From assembly GCA_001599935.1 (NCBI GenBank), contig BCIJ01000020.1, positions 294,107 through 358,106 on the forward strand: DNA of 64,000 nt, written 5' to 3'. Below, piece by piece: positions 33,481-46,696 of this stretch. The notes under the pieces are model-generated. The model had not been told where the DNA came from and made no database searches. It was given only the letters and a program-made list of their open reading frames with translations. Both the position numbers and the translations under genes were made by a program. The stretch is from Holtermannia corniformis (lineage: Eukaryota > Basidiomycota > Tremellomycetes > Holtermanniales). Position 1 is the stretch's first letter, and each line of letters begins with the position of its first letter.

Positions 33481-34063
33481 CCTGTCGACATGGGGCCCGC
33501 AAAGTACGATCAAACTGGGACAGGCCAAGACCGGCCGGGAAAGTGTCGCTAACAATACGCTAGCGCGCAGATTGCTAGCGTGTATGCGGGGGATGCACGG
33601 TGGTGCGGACGCCGTACACTGACTGAGGTTGCTTCTGACATACTAGTACGGTGTGACATACTTCATGCACCCGCGGCGTGACGCGTGAGCCCAGGTGCAG
33701 CCCACAGACGTGTCAGAAGGCGGCGAGAAGCATAACTGATCGAGGTGACATTCATATTGCAATCTCTGTCATTCCCGTGAATTGGCTACTTTGTTACAGT
33801 GAACTGGTGCTCTCTGACTCGCCTTGCGACCTGAGAAGACGTTTAGACAATCTTCATTGCGTCGCCAGAGTTGTCCGCACGGCGACAAACGCGATCGCCC
33901 CGTGCCTGATCTCGAACGTGTCCATCCCTCCGTGTCTCAGCCAGGTCAACCGGCCACCGCATCGCAACAACCATTCCCCTGGTCGACCCCAACTCTCCTA
34001 CATCACTGTACGAGTCACAGACTTGCATCCAGTGCAGCAGCTGACCCAACCAGAACTACAACC
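33481..34063. promoter_or_regulatory. Divergent promoter RRN6 / alpha-amylase
   Basis: 583 bp. A direct repeat TGACATACT occurs at 33636-33644 and 33654-33662 (18-bp period). The region just before the amylase start is rich in CAACC and CCAAC. No TATA box is clear. Confidence 0.35.
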
Positions 34064-36963
34064 ATGGCAACCGGCGCTGAAAAACACAATGCTGGCGACA
34101 GCAAGCGCTCGTGCGTCATTCCCATCACGCACAGCTGTTTCACTCTGACCTTGACCTAGAAACGCAGTCATTCTGCAGGCGTTCGAATGGTACGCCGCCG
34201 GCAACAAGGACAAGCACCATTGGGTTCATGTGCGTACGACCGTCGCCGTGACTGATAGCCTACTGATGGTTGTTTATAGTTGCAAGAGGAGGTGCCTCGC
34301 CTCGCCTCTATGGGTATCACTGGTATGTAACGATCGCACAGCTGCAAAGCCAAACTTATGCGTTTGATCAAAGCCGCTTGGGTCCCTCGTAAGTCTGAAC
34401 ACCGTCAAGATAGCCAGACACAACTCATGCATACCAGCGCCGACCAAGGGAGCAAGTGGCAAGTACGTCACAGTTGCTTGTGACTCTTGGGTTTCCGCTC
34501 TGACATCTTTGTAGCAAGGGCACCGGCTACGACACGTATGACTTGTATGACCTGGGTCAGTGACTCCAGAGGGCTGCATCCACAACGGTCGCTGACCTCC
34601 CCCAGGTGAATTCGACCAAAAGGGGTCCCAAGAGACTGCCTGGGGTAACAAGGAGGAGCTCTTGAACCTTATCAAGACTGCCAAAGATCAGGGAATCATC
34701 ACGTACATCGATGCCGTGTTGAACCACAAGGTAACATCAGTGCACAGCCAGAATACACGGTGTTGCTGATACAGTGTACGTGTAGATGGGCGCGGACGAC
34801 AAAGAGACCTTCAAGGCGGTCATGGTCGACCAAGAGAACCGTAACAAGGACGTTGCGGAGGCCAAGGACATCGAGGCCTGGACCAAGTTTACGTTCCCGG
34901 GTCGCGGGGAGAAGTACAGCGGGTTCAAGTGGTACGTCGCGGCGTTTACTCGTGTAGACCGGGTGCTGACAGGCCTAGGAACTTCAATCACTTTACTGGT
35001 GATGCCATCGCACTCTGAGATGAGTCCAGGCTGACAAATTGAAGGCGTCGACTATGATGCCAAGACCGAGACAACGGCGATCTACCGAGTGCGTAATCAC
35101 TATCTCCCATTAGAATCACACTCAGTTCTTTGGCTAGATCTCCGGTGAGAACAAGCACTGGGCGCAAGACGTCGACAAGGAGAAGGGCTCGTATGACTTC
35201 TTGATGTAAGTCGAGGCAACTGCTGGGTCATTCGGTTGTACTGACTTGCAACTTCAGGGGTGTAAGTCGCTGAACTCGTCGTGACCTTTGACTGAACGAA
35301 CATAACCACAGGCCGATGGTAGGTCTTAGACGTTGGACATGATGCTTCAACTGATCCCCCCTAGTCGACCACGCCCACCCCGACGTCGAGAAGGAGTACG
35401 TTGCTGATCAGTCTCGCCAGTATAGTTTCGCTGATCTCTACAGGGTCAATGACTGGGGTGTCTGGGCGATCAAGGAAACTGGAGCCAGGGGTTTCCGCTT
35501 TGACGTCAGTCTGGTTCGCTTCCTTGGATGTGTTAGCTGACTTTCCAGGCTGTCAAGCACATTTCTGTGTGTAGAGCGTATCTCGTACCTGCTGGGGACT
35601 GACTCGAAACAGGAAGAGTTCGTGTCGCAGTTCATCCAGCACGTCCGCAACACGCTGGAGATGCCACTCTTTGCGGTCGGAGAATTCTGGCACGGTGAGT
35701 GTCCTGCTGCGCATCAGCGTAACGCGAGTTGACGCTACCCCCAGATGACATCGACACGTTGGTTGCGTGCGTTTGCCAGTGCCTCAAACAGCAATCTGTC
35801 TAATGTACGCAGATATCTGGACCGCTTCGGTGCTCAATTCTCGTGCTTCGACTCGCCTCTTCAGGGTAAGTGGTTACTTTGCCCGCATTCTGATTACTGA
35901 CCGGCGTCGACAGCCAACTTCAAGGTGCGATCATTGTCCGAGCTGTCTTTGTGCTGGTCCTGACATCATACAGGAAGCCGGCGAGGCGAAGGAAAACTAT
36001 GATCTCCGGACGATCTTTGACGGCACGTGAGTGATAGACGACCAAGGCCTAGGCGCATCAGCTAATCACCGATGATCGCTCAGCCTGGTCCAACGCCGTC
36101 CTATTGATGCCGTGTAAGCTTGCAGACCCTTTCGCGCCGCGAGTGACTGACGCGTGACGTGCAGCACGCTCGTGGACAACCACGACACCCAAGTCGGCCA
36201 GTCTCTCGAGCGGTGCGTTTGTCTGGTCGTGTACTTAGAACCTACTGACACTGCTTCAGCTGGGTCTCGTCTGGCTTCAAGCCCCTTGCGTACGCTTTGA
36301 TCCTCTTCCGCGTCGATGGCTACCCGTAAGCACCGGCCGTTGCACTCATTCGGCCTCGCTGACTTTTCCAGCTGTGTCTTCTACGGCGACCTCTACGGCT
36401 GTGGCGGCGAGAACCCGCAGCAGCCGATGTCGCAGCTGGAAGACTTTGTCCGCATCCGCAAGCTCTTCACGTACGTCTCGGCAACGTCCGCCACATTGTG
36501 CTGAAATTCGACCCTTGATAGCTACGGCGAGCTGCAGGACTACTTCGACCACCGTGAGTGTTCTGATGGGTCCTTGGCTCGCATTGACGCTTCGTAGCAA
36601 ACTGCCTCGGCTGGGTCCGTACCGGTGACGAGGAGCATGATGGATGTGCCGTCGTGATCTGCAATGGTACGGCGGACGGTAGCAAGAAGATGGAGGTCGG
36701 CAAGGTCAGTTTCGTGTCAATGACTGCAGACGGAACTTGATGGCTTGCACTAGGAACACGCTGGTGAAGTCTGGACCGATGTGCTCGGCTGGCATCAGGG
36801 CGAAATCACCATTGACGAGGGTACGTACTTGTGGTCAGCGAGGTTGTAGCGCCGGCTGATGCAAGCTTCAGAGGGCTGGGCCGAGTTTACTTGCGAACCC
36901 GAATCCGTGTCTGTATGGGCAAACAAGGAAGCACGCGGACGCGACGAGTTCAAGAAGGACTAG
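34064..36963 (+). CDS. Intracellular alpha-amylase (GH13_5-like) with many microexons
   Basis: Alpha-1,4-glucan hydrolase. There is no signal peptide (MATGAEKHNAGDSKRSN), so it is probably cytosolic, acting on glycogen or maltodextrins. Spliced protein landmarks: AVILQAFEWYAAGNKDKHHW, WVPPPTKGASG, GYDTYDLYDLGEFDQKG, YIDAVLNHKMGADD, FLMGADVDHAHPDVEKE, GFRFDAVKHIS (nucleophile Asp), FAVGEFWHDDIDTL (acid/base Glu), LVDNHDTQVGQSLE (third catalytic Asp), FRVDGYPCVFYGDLYG. About 28 introns cut 2.9 kb. Exons include 15 nt (34374-34388), 4 nt (35258-35261), 7 nt (35312-35318), 18 nt (35549-35566) and 11 nt (35914-35924), each needed to keep frame and family sequence. The stop is at 36961-36963. Confidence 0.93.
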
Positions 36964-37035
36964 ACAGAGACAGCTAGAACCTAGATTGTAGAGCTACCTG
37001 CGGTACTGGTGTGACGATGTCAATGGCATACACAA

Positions 37036-38326
37036 CTAGACAACACCTTCGATCACAACCGCGTCATTCCCCATCCCGCCCAAATCCTGCTCCTGTGACT
37101 CATCCCCCGCACGCTTCCTATGGCGCGCCTTGATCTCGCCGCTCTGAATCCGCGCCTGAGTGATCGCTTTGGCAGCCATCGAAACCTTGGTGCCGTACAG
37201 CCCGCTGAATACGATCCAGTCCTTCCCGCTAAGCTCCCAGCCTCTGTAGATTGTCCGACGCTGGCAATAAATCTGGTTGCCGCGTCGCCACTCGTGCGGC
37301 CAGTCTTTGAGAGGGACAGTGAGACCTGCGGCTGCATCGCCTTGGAGCCATTGTTGAACTGCGTGCTGGGGTGTGGCTGCGGCTGGGATGATGGGTGCTG
37401 TGGCGGCCGCTGAGGCCCGCTTGTTGGGTTTGGGGGAGCGCTTGGACTGTTTAGCCGGTGAAGCGGGTGCTTCTGGTGGAGTTGGGACGGTCGCATCGTT
37501 TGAGCCAGCGTGAATCGTCAGCTGCGGTTGGCTGAGAAGCATGAAACTTACTTTGAGTCTGCGTCTCTGCAACATTTTCGGTCACCACCCGAGCCCTCGG
37601 CGCAGACTGACTCATCTCTTGCGTCAGATTGAGCCCGTATAGATTCTTGAGACTGTTAACGATGCGCCTGTTCATCTTGCCAACTTGCGAGCTCAGGACG
37701 TTCAAGCGGGCAAGGCAGTCGTCGTTGCCAATCGGGTGTCCGACACCAGCAGCTACTGCTTGTGCTGGAGACTGTATCAAGCGCGTCTGCAGCGCTGTTA
37801 TGCCCTCCAATAGCCTCTGTTGGTTCGCTATTGTGTCGGTGTAGGTCTGGGCAAGGGACGTGGCGATGTGCAAGGTGAACTGGTCGAGATGCGAACGAGG
37901 TGGTTTGGCAGCTGGCGGTGCAGGATGTGATGGCGCGGGTGTTTCGGATTCCATATTCTGCGACTGCTGTGGCTGTTGCTCTGCCTGCTGCGCCTCGAGG
38001 GTATATTGCAAGCTGTGTGCCTCGGGCACCAACGGCATACTGGCAAAGTAGCTCGCCACAGCAGCTGCCGTCTGTTGATCGCCCGTCGAGCGAACAGAAG
38101 ACTCGCTACCACGCTCGCCCGCTGGCCACGATGGCTGAGCGTAGGCATGCCACGGCGCTGCAGTCACGGAATCCAGCGTGTCAAGCGCAGGGTCGACGAC
38201 CCCGGCTCGGGACAGCGACCCCTCGTGATTTGTCCGAGCTCGCTTTGGCGACGTCTCATGCGGACTATCATCCTGTGTTGTCGAAAGGGCGCGTTTCGAC
38301 TGCGATAGAGACTCGAGAGAGGTCAT
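37036..38326 (-). CDS. Putative DNA-binding protein with Gcr1-like C-terminal region
   Basis: Not firmly recognised. From the ATG at 38326 (MTSLESLSQSKRALSTTQDD; an in-frame ATG at 38500 is less likely) there is a nuclear-type basic stretch SPKRARTNHEG. A Gln/Pro-rich middle follows, then a helical segment LARLNVLSSQVGKMNRRIVNSLKNLYGL, a basic linker (KQSKRSPKPNKRAS) and a C-terminal Trp-containing block PLKDWPHEWRRGNQIYCQRRTIYRGWE. Spacing of Trp, Arg and Tyr in that block resembles the GCR1_C DNA-binding domain found in many basidiomycete proteins. One intron of about 70 nt near 37.51-37.58 kb joins the two large exons. It is convergent with the amylase (72 bp) and divergent from a small ORF. 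Confidence 0.6.
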
Positions 38327-38560
38327 TTGCTGCTGCCGGTCCGTCGCAAGTCGAGACCAAACAGGGCGCGGCCTAAAACCTTTTAGCTCGTGATTCCGAT
38401 ATGTCACGTGATTGCGTGTTCCGGTGGCAGCTCTTCGTGGCTCCGTTGCCTCTTCGAAGGCGTACAGGATTCCATGATAGAATGGAGTACAGCCTTCCAA
38501 ACTTCACCAAGGTTTTGACTTCCCGAAAAGGTCTGTGCGCACAGAGTTCGCGCTTTGAAC
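38327..38560. promoter_or_regulatory. Divergent promoter with CACGTG
   Basis: 234 bp between the putative DNA-binding gene and the small ORF at 38561. A palindromic TCACGTGA, containing CACGTG at 38405-38410, is a bHLH (Cbf1/Pho4/USF-type) site. Confidence 0.35.
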
Positions 38561-38872
38561 ATGGACCTGCCAACATCCGACGGATACCAGGTGTCAGCGC
38601 CCAACAAGCGCACTCAGGTCTTTTTCATCGCCAATCTTGCTCCGCAGGCTACGGTGACAGCGGAGACGCAGTGGCAGCTGTGTGCAGTCGAAAGCTACCA
38701 TACAGGTCGGTGGCAATTGAGGGAGCACAGCGCGATCGATACAGTCATGGTGACAGAGCGCCTTCGCGAGCTCGAGGCGGCGGGGGCAGTGGTGATAGCG
38801 GAAGGTGCAGACGCCCGAAAGGCGTGCCGCGAGCTACTCAGTGCCGTTGGGACTGGAACGCTGCAATGCTGA
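38561..38872 (+). CDS. Small hypothetical protein
   Basis: Intronless frame of about 103 residues beginning MDLPTSDGYQVSAPNKRTQ, ending GTGTLQC at the TGA at 38870-38872. It contains VTAETQWQLCAVESYHTGRW and a helical Ala/Glu-rich end (TERLRELEAAGAVVIAEG). No known family is recognised and there is no signal or membrane segment. Codon use is GC-rich like its neighbours and it has a plausible divergent promoter, so it may be real. The frame is also open on other strands here, so confidence is modest. Confidence 0.4.
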   Translation: MDLPTSDGYQVSAPNKRTQVFFIANLAPQATVTAETQWQLCAVESYHTGRWQLREHSAIDTVMVTERLRELEAAGAVVIAEGADARKACRELLSAVGTGTLQC

Positions 38873-39105
38873 GATCGTGGGGTAGCTTGAAAGCCGGCCA
38901 TGCGCCTCGCGGTGCACTTCGATCACAGTTTGATCATCTGTAGAGTTTCTGCAACAGAGTCAATCGGCATGACGCTCTGACTGCCGATGTTCGTTACCCA
39001 GCCCTGCCGAGCCTCAAAGGTAGGCTCTGACACCTACACTCAGCGCATGCCGATCCCTCCTATAAGACGCCGTCTGATCGACGCTGCCTCCTCTTCTCAC
39101 CAATC

Positions 39106-39363
39106 ATGACTGGCGTACACGACGACGGTGATCGCACGCGCTACTACGTCCAAGCTGACAAGTCAGTCGTCACTGAGACCCCGTCACGGACACAGTCGAC
39201 GTACTACACTCGGCACCCTTGGAACGCCCGGACGAAAGAGTACGGATACGGGGCGCCGACAGATGCGAAAGCCATCAGTGATGCTCGCATACTGTCGAGC
39301 ACAGAAGTATCTGCCTTTCGGCAACACCTGGAGAAAGTGACTAGTGGCAGTGAAAGCTCGTAG
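39106..39363 (+). CDS. Small hypothetical protein
   Basis: 85 codons, starting MTGVHDDGDRTRYYVQADKS and ending VTSGSESS. It is hydrophilic, with YYTRHPWNARTKEYGYGAPTDAK in the centre. A CTATAAG TATA-like box at 39060-39066 lies 40 bp before the ATG, favouring a real transcript. No family is recognised. Confidence 0.4.
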   Translation: MTGVHDDGDRTRYYVQADKSVVTETPSRTQSTYYTRHPWNARTKEYGYGAPTDAKAISDARILSSTEVSAFRQHLEKVTSGSESS

Positions 39364-40111
39364 ACCTTTCACTGCTCCATACGCTCTGTGTGAGTGCCTC
39401 AGGATGCATTTGATGAACAGCCGAGCAGAGTCTTGCACGGTGCATTCAGCGACCACGCGCCTACAATCTGTACTACCAGTAAGCGTTGTAGTCCTTGTCA
39501 AGCCCGGTAGTGGAGTCTTTTTACTCGGGCGGCAGCTGGATCGACATGGAAATCCACTCGTCATCTGTCCTTTCCATAGACAGTTCAGGTGGGTTTGACT
39601 CGGTAACCAAAGTGAATCTCCACTGGCGATCGTTGCTATCACAGTGGGTCCCACGCTCATCAGTCGTCTGAGTATCTTGATCTGGTGCGGTGTCGCAATC
39701 GCATGTCTTGTGGTTCTGGATGCAATTGTCCATGCGAAATTGTTGCAGTACGGGTTAGTCGGAGATTACGTTTGTCATGTTGAGTTGAGGGTGGGTAAAA
39801 CGCGCAGATAAAATACAAATGCATCGCGCTTTGTACGTCCCGAGTGTGGCTGGGTGACAAGGGAGTACTTGAGAAGACAGTTGAACAACGCTACTCTGAC
39901 ATCTCAAATGACCATCGCGATGGATTGGTCTCATCAAAGTCCACATTGCGAAGGCAAACGCGATTGCGCGAAGAGAAGCCTCGATTCTTATCAACAGTCG
40001 CGCTAGTGTTGCGATGGCGCGAGATGTGAACACGGAGGAACATTGCGTCATCATTGTTGTAATGGAAGCGACCGACTCTACCTGCGTGCGCAAATGAGAT
40101 GTCATTCCATC
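39364..40111. other. Orphan tract between small ORFs
   Basis: 748 bp with lower GC than its surroundings. The only candidate is the minus-strand ORF at 39521-39733. No repeat, tRNA or known gene is seen. Confidence 0.35.
39521..39733 (-). CDS. Small hypothetical ORF
   Basis: 70 codons: MDNCIQNHKTCDCDTAPDQ, then WRFTLVTESNPPELS and the end ISMSIQLPPE. It is acidic and Cys-containing at the N-terminus. It shares a TT-x-WR(F/Y) layout with the ORF at 40112-40381 but the similarity is weak. It may be a fragment or chance frame. Confidence 0.22.
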   Translation of the reverse strand: MDNCIQNHKTCDCDTAPDQDTQTTDERGTHCDSNDRQWRFTLVTESNPPELSMERTDDEWISMSIQLPPE

Positions 40112-40381
40112 TTATGCGGTAGGCGGTTCATCAGGAAGCACAGTGCCCGTCCCATCCCCAGCATTCAGCCGTACGGTAATCCTAATGGCCGGTTTCGGGA
40201 GATAGGTCAGTGACGTGATCAAGTGCCCTTGGTCATCATGTCTGTACTCGTAGCGCCACTCGCCATCTATACTCGTGACGGTCGCTTCAGAGCCCGTCGT
40301 TGCCGGGCTCGTGTCCGCCAGCGACTTTTCGCCAATGTGCTGTTTCTTGAAATCAGTCAGGATTTGAAAAAAATTACTCAT
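40112..40381 (-). CDS. Small hypothetical protein
   Basis: 89 codons: MSNFFQILTDFKKQHIGEKS, a Thr/Ser-rich linker, then a predicted beta-rich segment IDGEWRYEYRHDDQGHLITS and IRITVRLNAGDGTG, ending PDEPPTA. The alternation of charged and aromatic residues looks like a genuine small fold. No family is recognised. Confidence 0.38.
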   Translation of the reverse strand: MSNFFQILTDFKKQHIGEKSLADTSPATTGSEATVTSIDGEWRYEYRHDDQGHLITSLTYLPKPAIRITVRLNAGDGTGTVLPDEPPTA

Positions 40382-40691
40382 GGCTCACAGCGCAAGGAGA
40401 GATTCGCGATGGCAGCTTGGGAAGTCTTGCGTTTGGCGAGGGACGCGTATCAAGGGAGCCAAGCTGCGAGCCCCGCTTACAGTGGCAATCTCACTTTGCA
40501 GTCCGCAGACACATTCAGCTGCAGTCGTAGAAGACCATGGTGATATAGTTAATGTAATACGCGCCCCGAAGCGTGCGAAAAGACAATGCATCATGTGTTC
40601 TGCCCGACATCCCTCATTGCCCATTCGCGTCTGGCTTGAGCCTGTTTGCACGCCATCAGCATGCCATGCAGGCGCAGGTCTGCAAGGTCAC

Positions 40692-42879
40692 TCACGAGGA
40701 TCGTCCCGCACGCAGAATCTCATCTGTCCCGAGCAGGTTGACGGCAATGACAGAACTGCGAGCATCGTCAGCGAAGCGCACTCATCGGACCAAGCGAGAC
40801 CCACCATGAGTGGATCATGTGCCGCTTGACGCGGTAGTTGTCCCAGATGCCCTCAACCGTTGGGTCGAATGGCTCGCCCGACTGCAAGTCGAGACCGACA
40901 ATGTTACCCTCGGCCGCCTCGTCCTATTCAACATCAACCTTGGCCCGCCACAACGAACCAGTCGACACACCTGCAAAGCCACGATGGCGTCTTGGACATC
41001 AAAGCCACCGTTGGCAGCCAAGACCTTCGGGATGATCAGCAGCGCCTCGGCGTACGCTTGCACGCCGAGCTTGCTGCGACCCTTGGCCTCGTTCTTGGTC
41101 ACGGTCATGAGGTGGTGCGCGCACGCGACTTCAAACGCGCCAGCGCCTGGGATCAGCGACTTGTCCTCGAGCGCGTTCTTGACGGCGCGGAAGCCGTCCT
41201 TGAGCGCTTCGTGGATCTGGGCGATGGTGTGGGCGTTTGGGCCTGCGTGTGTAAGCTGGTGATCAGAAGTGTACACGTCGACTGACCCTTGATGAGCATG
41301 GTAACACTCTTGGGCTCCTTGACCTGCTCGACAAAGGTGAACTTTTCCTCGCCGAGCGTGTGCTCGTACACGAGCCCAGCGTAACCGAGCACATCGGGTG
41401 ACAAGTCGTCGACCGAGTTTTGGGCCGTACCACCGCACGCAAACTGCAATCTGTCGGTACCGCATCAGCCCTGCTCTCGCTCAGAGTCGTCCCACCGCAC
41501 CGCTCCATGTTCCTCCGCTTGGCCCGACGCAGGGGAAAGATGCCATTCTTGACCAAGACGTCGAGACTCATTGGGTCAATGCCCTTTTGGTTGATCAACA
41601 CAAAGCCCTTTTGCTGCTCGCCCGAGCCGACAGCCACGTCGCACACGGCGTTCTTGAGCTCGACAATCTTGCGCAGCTTGTCGTCGACGAAGCGGCGTTC
41701 CGATTCGACGAGCTTTTCCCGCTGCTCGGCGTTCGAGTAGAAGAATGACGAGTTGACCTCGGTCTTTTCGTATTCGAGCGAGACGTTGAGCGTAAGCACA
41801 AAGGCGTTGGTGACGCGCTTGGGCGCGTCGGGGTGGCGTGGGCCGTCTGTGTCGTGAGCGTCAGCGATCCGCCAAGGTAGACAATGGGCGGCACTGACGG
41901 TCAAGGACCAGACCGCGAACGAGCTGCGTCTCGGATTCACTTCGGTGCTGCATCTTCATGACCTCGATCATGTCGAGGTTGTGACCAAAGTCTTCGTCCT
42001 CGATCGCCATGACCGAGTCGACGACGTCTGGCGCGAGCTGCGCCGCAAGCTTGTGGTGCAGCTTGGTGCCGAGTGCGGTCAGAGCGACAGAGATCAAGGT
42101 GGAGCGGTCAAGTGTTGGAGTCTGCCTGTACGAGTCGAGGAACTGTGGGGGATCAGCTAGCGAGCGAGCTCGGGCGGTAGTATTTACCTTCAACGCGGCG
42201 TCCTTGGCAATGTCATACCCTTGGCCGATGACGCGGGGGTGGATACCCTCTGATGTGTACCGCTCCGACTGCTTGAGGAGCTCGCCGATGAGCAGCACGA
42301 CCGACGTCGCGCCATCACCGTCCGCCGAGCCCGAAGAAGCCGCACGGGCAATCATGGCTGCACAAGGGTGCTGCCGTGCGTTAGACAGGTTTGATCGCCG
42401 TCTACAGGTCACATACCTGAATGCTCATCTCCTTGAGTAAAGTGTTTCCGCCCTAGCAGCACGGTCAGCTATAGTCCTTGGACCGGTGATCCCCGAACCT
42501 TGGTCATCTTGATTGCTACGACATGTCAGTAAGGCTGGATCAAGTTGAGAATCTACACATACCTCCGGCACCATCCACAAGCATTTTGATGCTTCCTCGA
42601 GGACCTAGAGTGGTGCATCAGCCGCTGAGCGAGCGAACAGACGCGCACGACGAACCGAGATTCGATTTGAGCACGTTGGCCAATCCCATGGCACCTATAG
42701 AGTGTGTTGAGTATAGCCTCTTTGATAAACCTAGGGCATCAACCCACCAGCCTATGACGAGGATCAGCTTGAAAGTCATCTCGAGCTGAGCACGGCCGTC
42801 GACGTACCGTGTTGGCCGCCAGAGCCTGGGAGCGCTTGAGCACCTCGGCCCGCGGGTTCAGCGCCTCGATTCCAGACAT
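40692..42879 (-). CDS. CCT6: Chaperonin CCT/TRiC subunit zeta (CCT6)
   Basis: Subunit of the cytosolic chaperonin that folds actin and tubulin. It starts [24 protein letters not shown]; short 5' exons add [33 protein letters not shown] (a 17-nt exon) and [12 protein letters not shown]. The chain then has [30 protein letters not shown] and [19 protein letters not shown]. Next come [84 protein letters not shown] and [15 protein letters not shown]. Splicing then gives [21 protein letters not shown] and the stop at 40692-40694. These are CCT6 signatures. The usual TKDG of the nucleotide site reads TKGG and GDGTT reads GDGAT, both unusual. Confidence 0.95.
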
Positions 42880-43447
42880 TGCGTATACTGCCAATGGTCA
42901 GCATGAGCTCATGCATGGCGTCTAGTGGACCGGAACTCGTACCAGTCGCGTTCTGAATTCCCGGGTGGTTCTTTGCGTTTTCTTCACGCCGTCGCTTGTC
43001 GTTTTCGCGTCGTTGATCAAGACTGATCCGTACCGACTGTGTAGAGCTCTGTGGTGCGCTGTCCGAGTGAGATTGCGCCGAGTTTGCGTGCGGTGGAAGG
43101 TGTCGGATGAACACTAGAAATCGACTGTGGCGCGGTGGTTTATTTGCGCGCACCGTGAACCCGCACAAAGGGGAATGCACTCGATCCACTGTCGTCTTTC
43201 CGCTCACTGCGACCACTGCAGAGTAGTAGACAGGCTGGATCCATCGCCCGACGAGTCTGTCAGAGCACTGCGCCCGCTGCCTAAGTCATTCCGTTTGTAT
43301 TTAGCGCACTGGACCACGCTTGAGAGCGAATTGAGCATCTATTCCCCGATCCGTGTCAGCACCTCGTCTAGCGATCCATTCCGGTCAAGTGAGTGCAGGA
43401 CGAGGACAGCGCCGAGGATGGTCAAGCAATGTGCTAAAGTCGCCAGT
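42880..43447. promoter_or_regulatory. Divergent promoter CCT6 / poly(A) polymerase
   Basis: 568 bp between start codons. No TATA, telobox or E-box is evident. An in-frame ATG at 43418 would extend poly(A) polymerase by ten residues. Confidence 0.3.
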
Positions 43448-46029
<2,582 letters not shown>

Positions 46030-46135
46030 TCGGTAACGTATCGTTGGTGTTTTCTTGACTGTCTTTGCCGCATGTGTTCGACTCGCTTGTTTGTATATAT
46101 AGCCGTGTCAATGCATAGTGCTCGTGTATAACCAA

Positions 46136-46394
46136 TCGCAGCAGTGCAGCGAGCTTGCTGAGATAGTCTGCGCACGGCCATGCGCGTCGAGTTACGCAAA
46201 AAGATAACCCTGACATTGAAAGCCGGTAGTGCAAGGGCTGGCACGTCGTGACTTCATCATAGCACAAGTACTAGAGGACGAGCCGGGCAGTGATAAATAA
46301 TCATGACAGGAGTGCCCTAGTGGGGCACGTAACTGAGTCATGCAGTTACAGAACAGATACTACACATGATCTTAGCCAAGAGGCCCAGAGTGAT
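46136..46394 (-). ncRNA. U2 spliceosomal snRNA
   Basis: The minus strand from 46394 begins ATCACTCTGGGCCTCTTGGC, then TAAGATCATGTGTAGTATCTG, matching the U2 5' end (stem I, the U6-pairing GAUC and the branch-point recognition GUGUAGUAU at 46357-46365). Stem IIa follows as GTAACTG/CAGTTAC (46349-46343 with 46335-46329). Stem IIb is GTGCCC/GGGCAC (46328-46323 with 46317-46312). An Sm-like CTTTTTG lies at 46203-46197 and is followed by hairpins at 46185-46170 and 46152-46136, giving the usual Sm site plus 3' stems. An ATTATTT nearer stem IIb (about 46300) could be the Sm site instead, making the RNA shorter. One change (AUCAUGUG for AUCAAGUG) is unusual. The 5' end is firm; the 3' end is not. 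Confidence 0.82.
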
Positions 46395-46696
46395 GCTTGA
46401 TTTCTACGAGTGGGGTTATGAACTGCAAGATGGGGATCAGTGGTGGATAATGTGATCCGCGGGCAAAGGGTATTGGGACCGTGCACGAGTGGCTGTGCGG
46501 TCGCGAGCGAACATCTTCGAGTGATGCGTCGCTAAGAGCAATGATGCCAACTAGATCCTTGGGACAGCTCTGCGTACTTTGGTTTGCGCCAACGCTCAAA
46601 GACAGTAAGGATGCCACTTTGCGCTTTCCCACGGATGCCACGTCTGTGGCCAGTCGTACGTGCAAGCTGAAACGCGTCTACATTGATAAAAGCATC
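46395..46696. promoter_or_regulatory. Divergent region U2 snRNA / TFIIIC subunit
   Basis: About 300 bp that must contain the promoters of U2 (minus) and the TFIIIC gene (plus). A TTGATAAAA run lies at 46682-46690, just before the TFIIIC ATG and probably too close for a TATA box. No conserved snRNA promoter element can be named. Confidence 0.35.

Noticed and set aside
38401..38943. 180-codon plus-strand frame covering the small ORF at 38561
   Set aside because: Alternative frame with no start context near a promoter; the 38561 frame is the better candidate.
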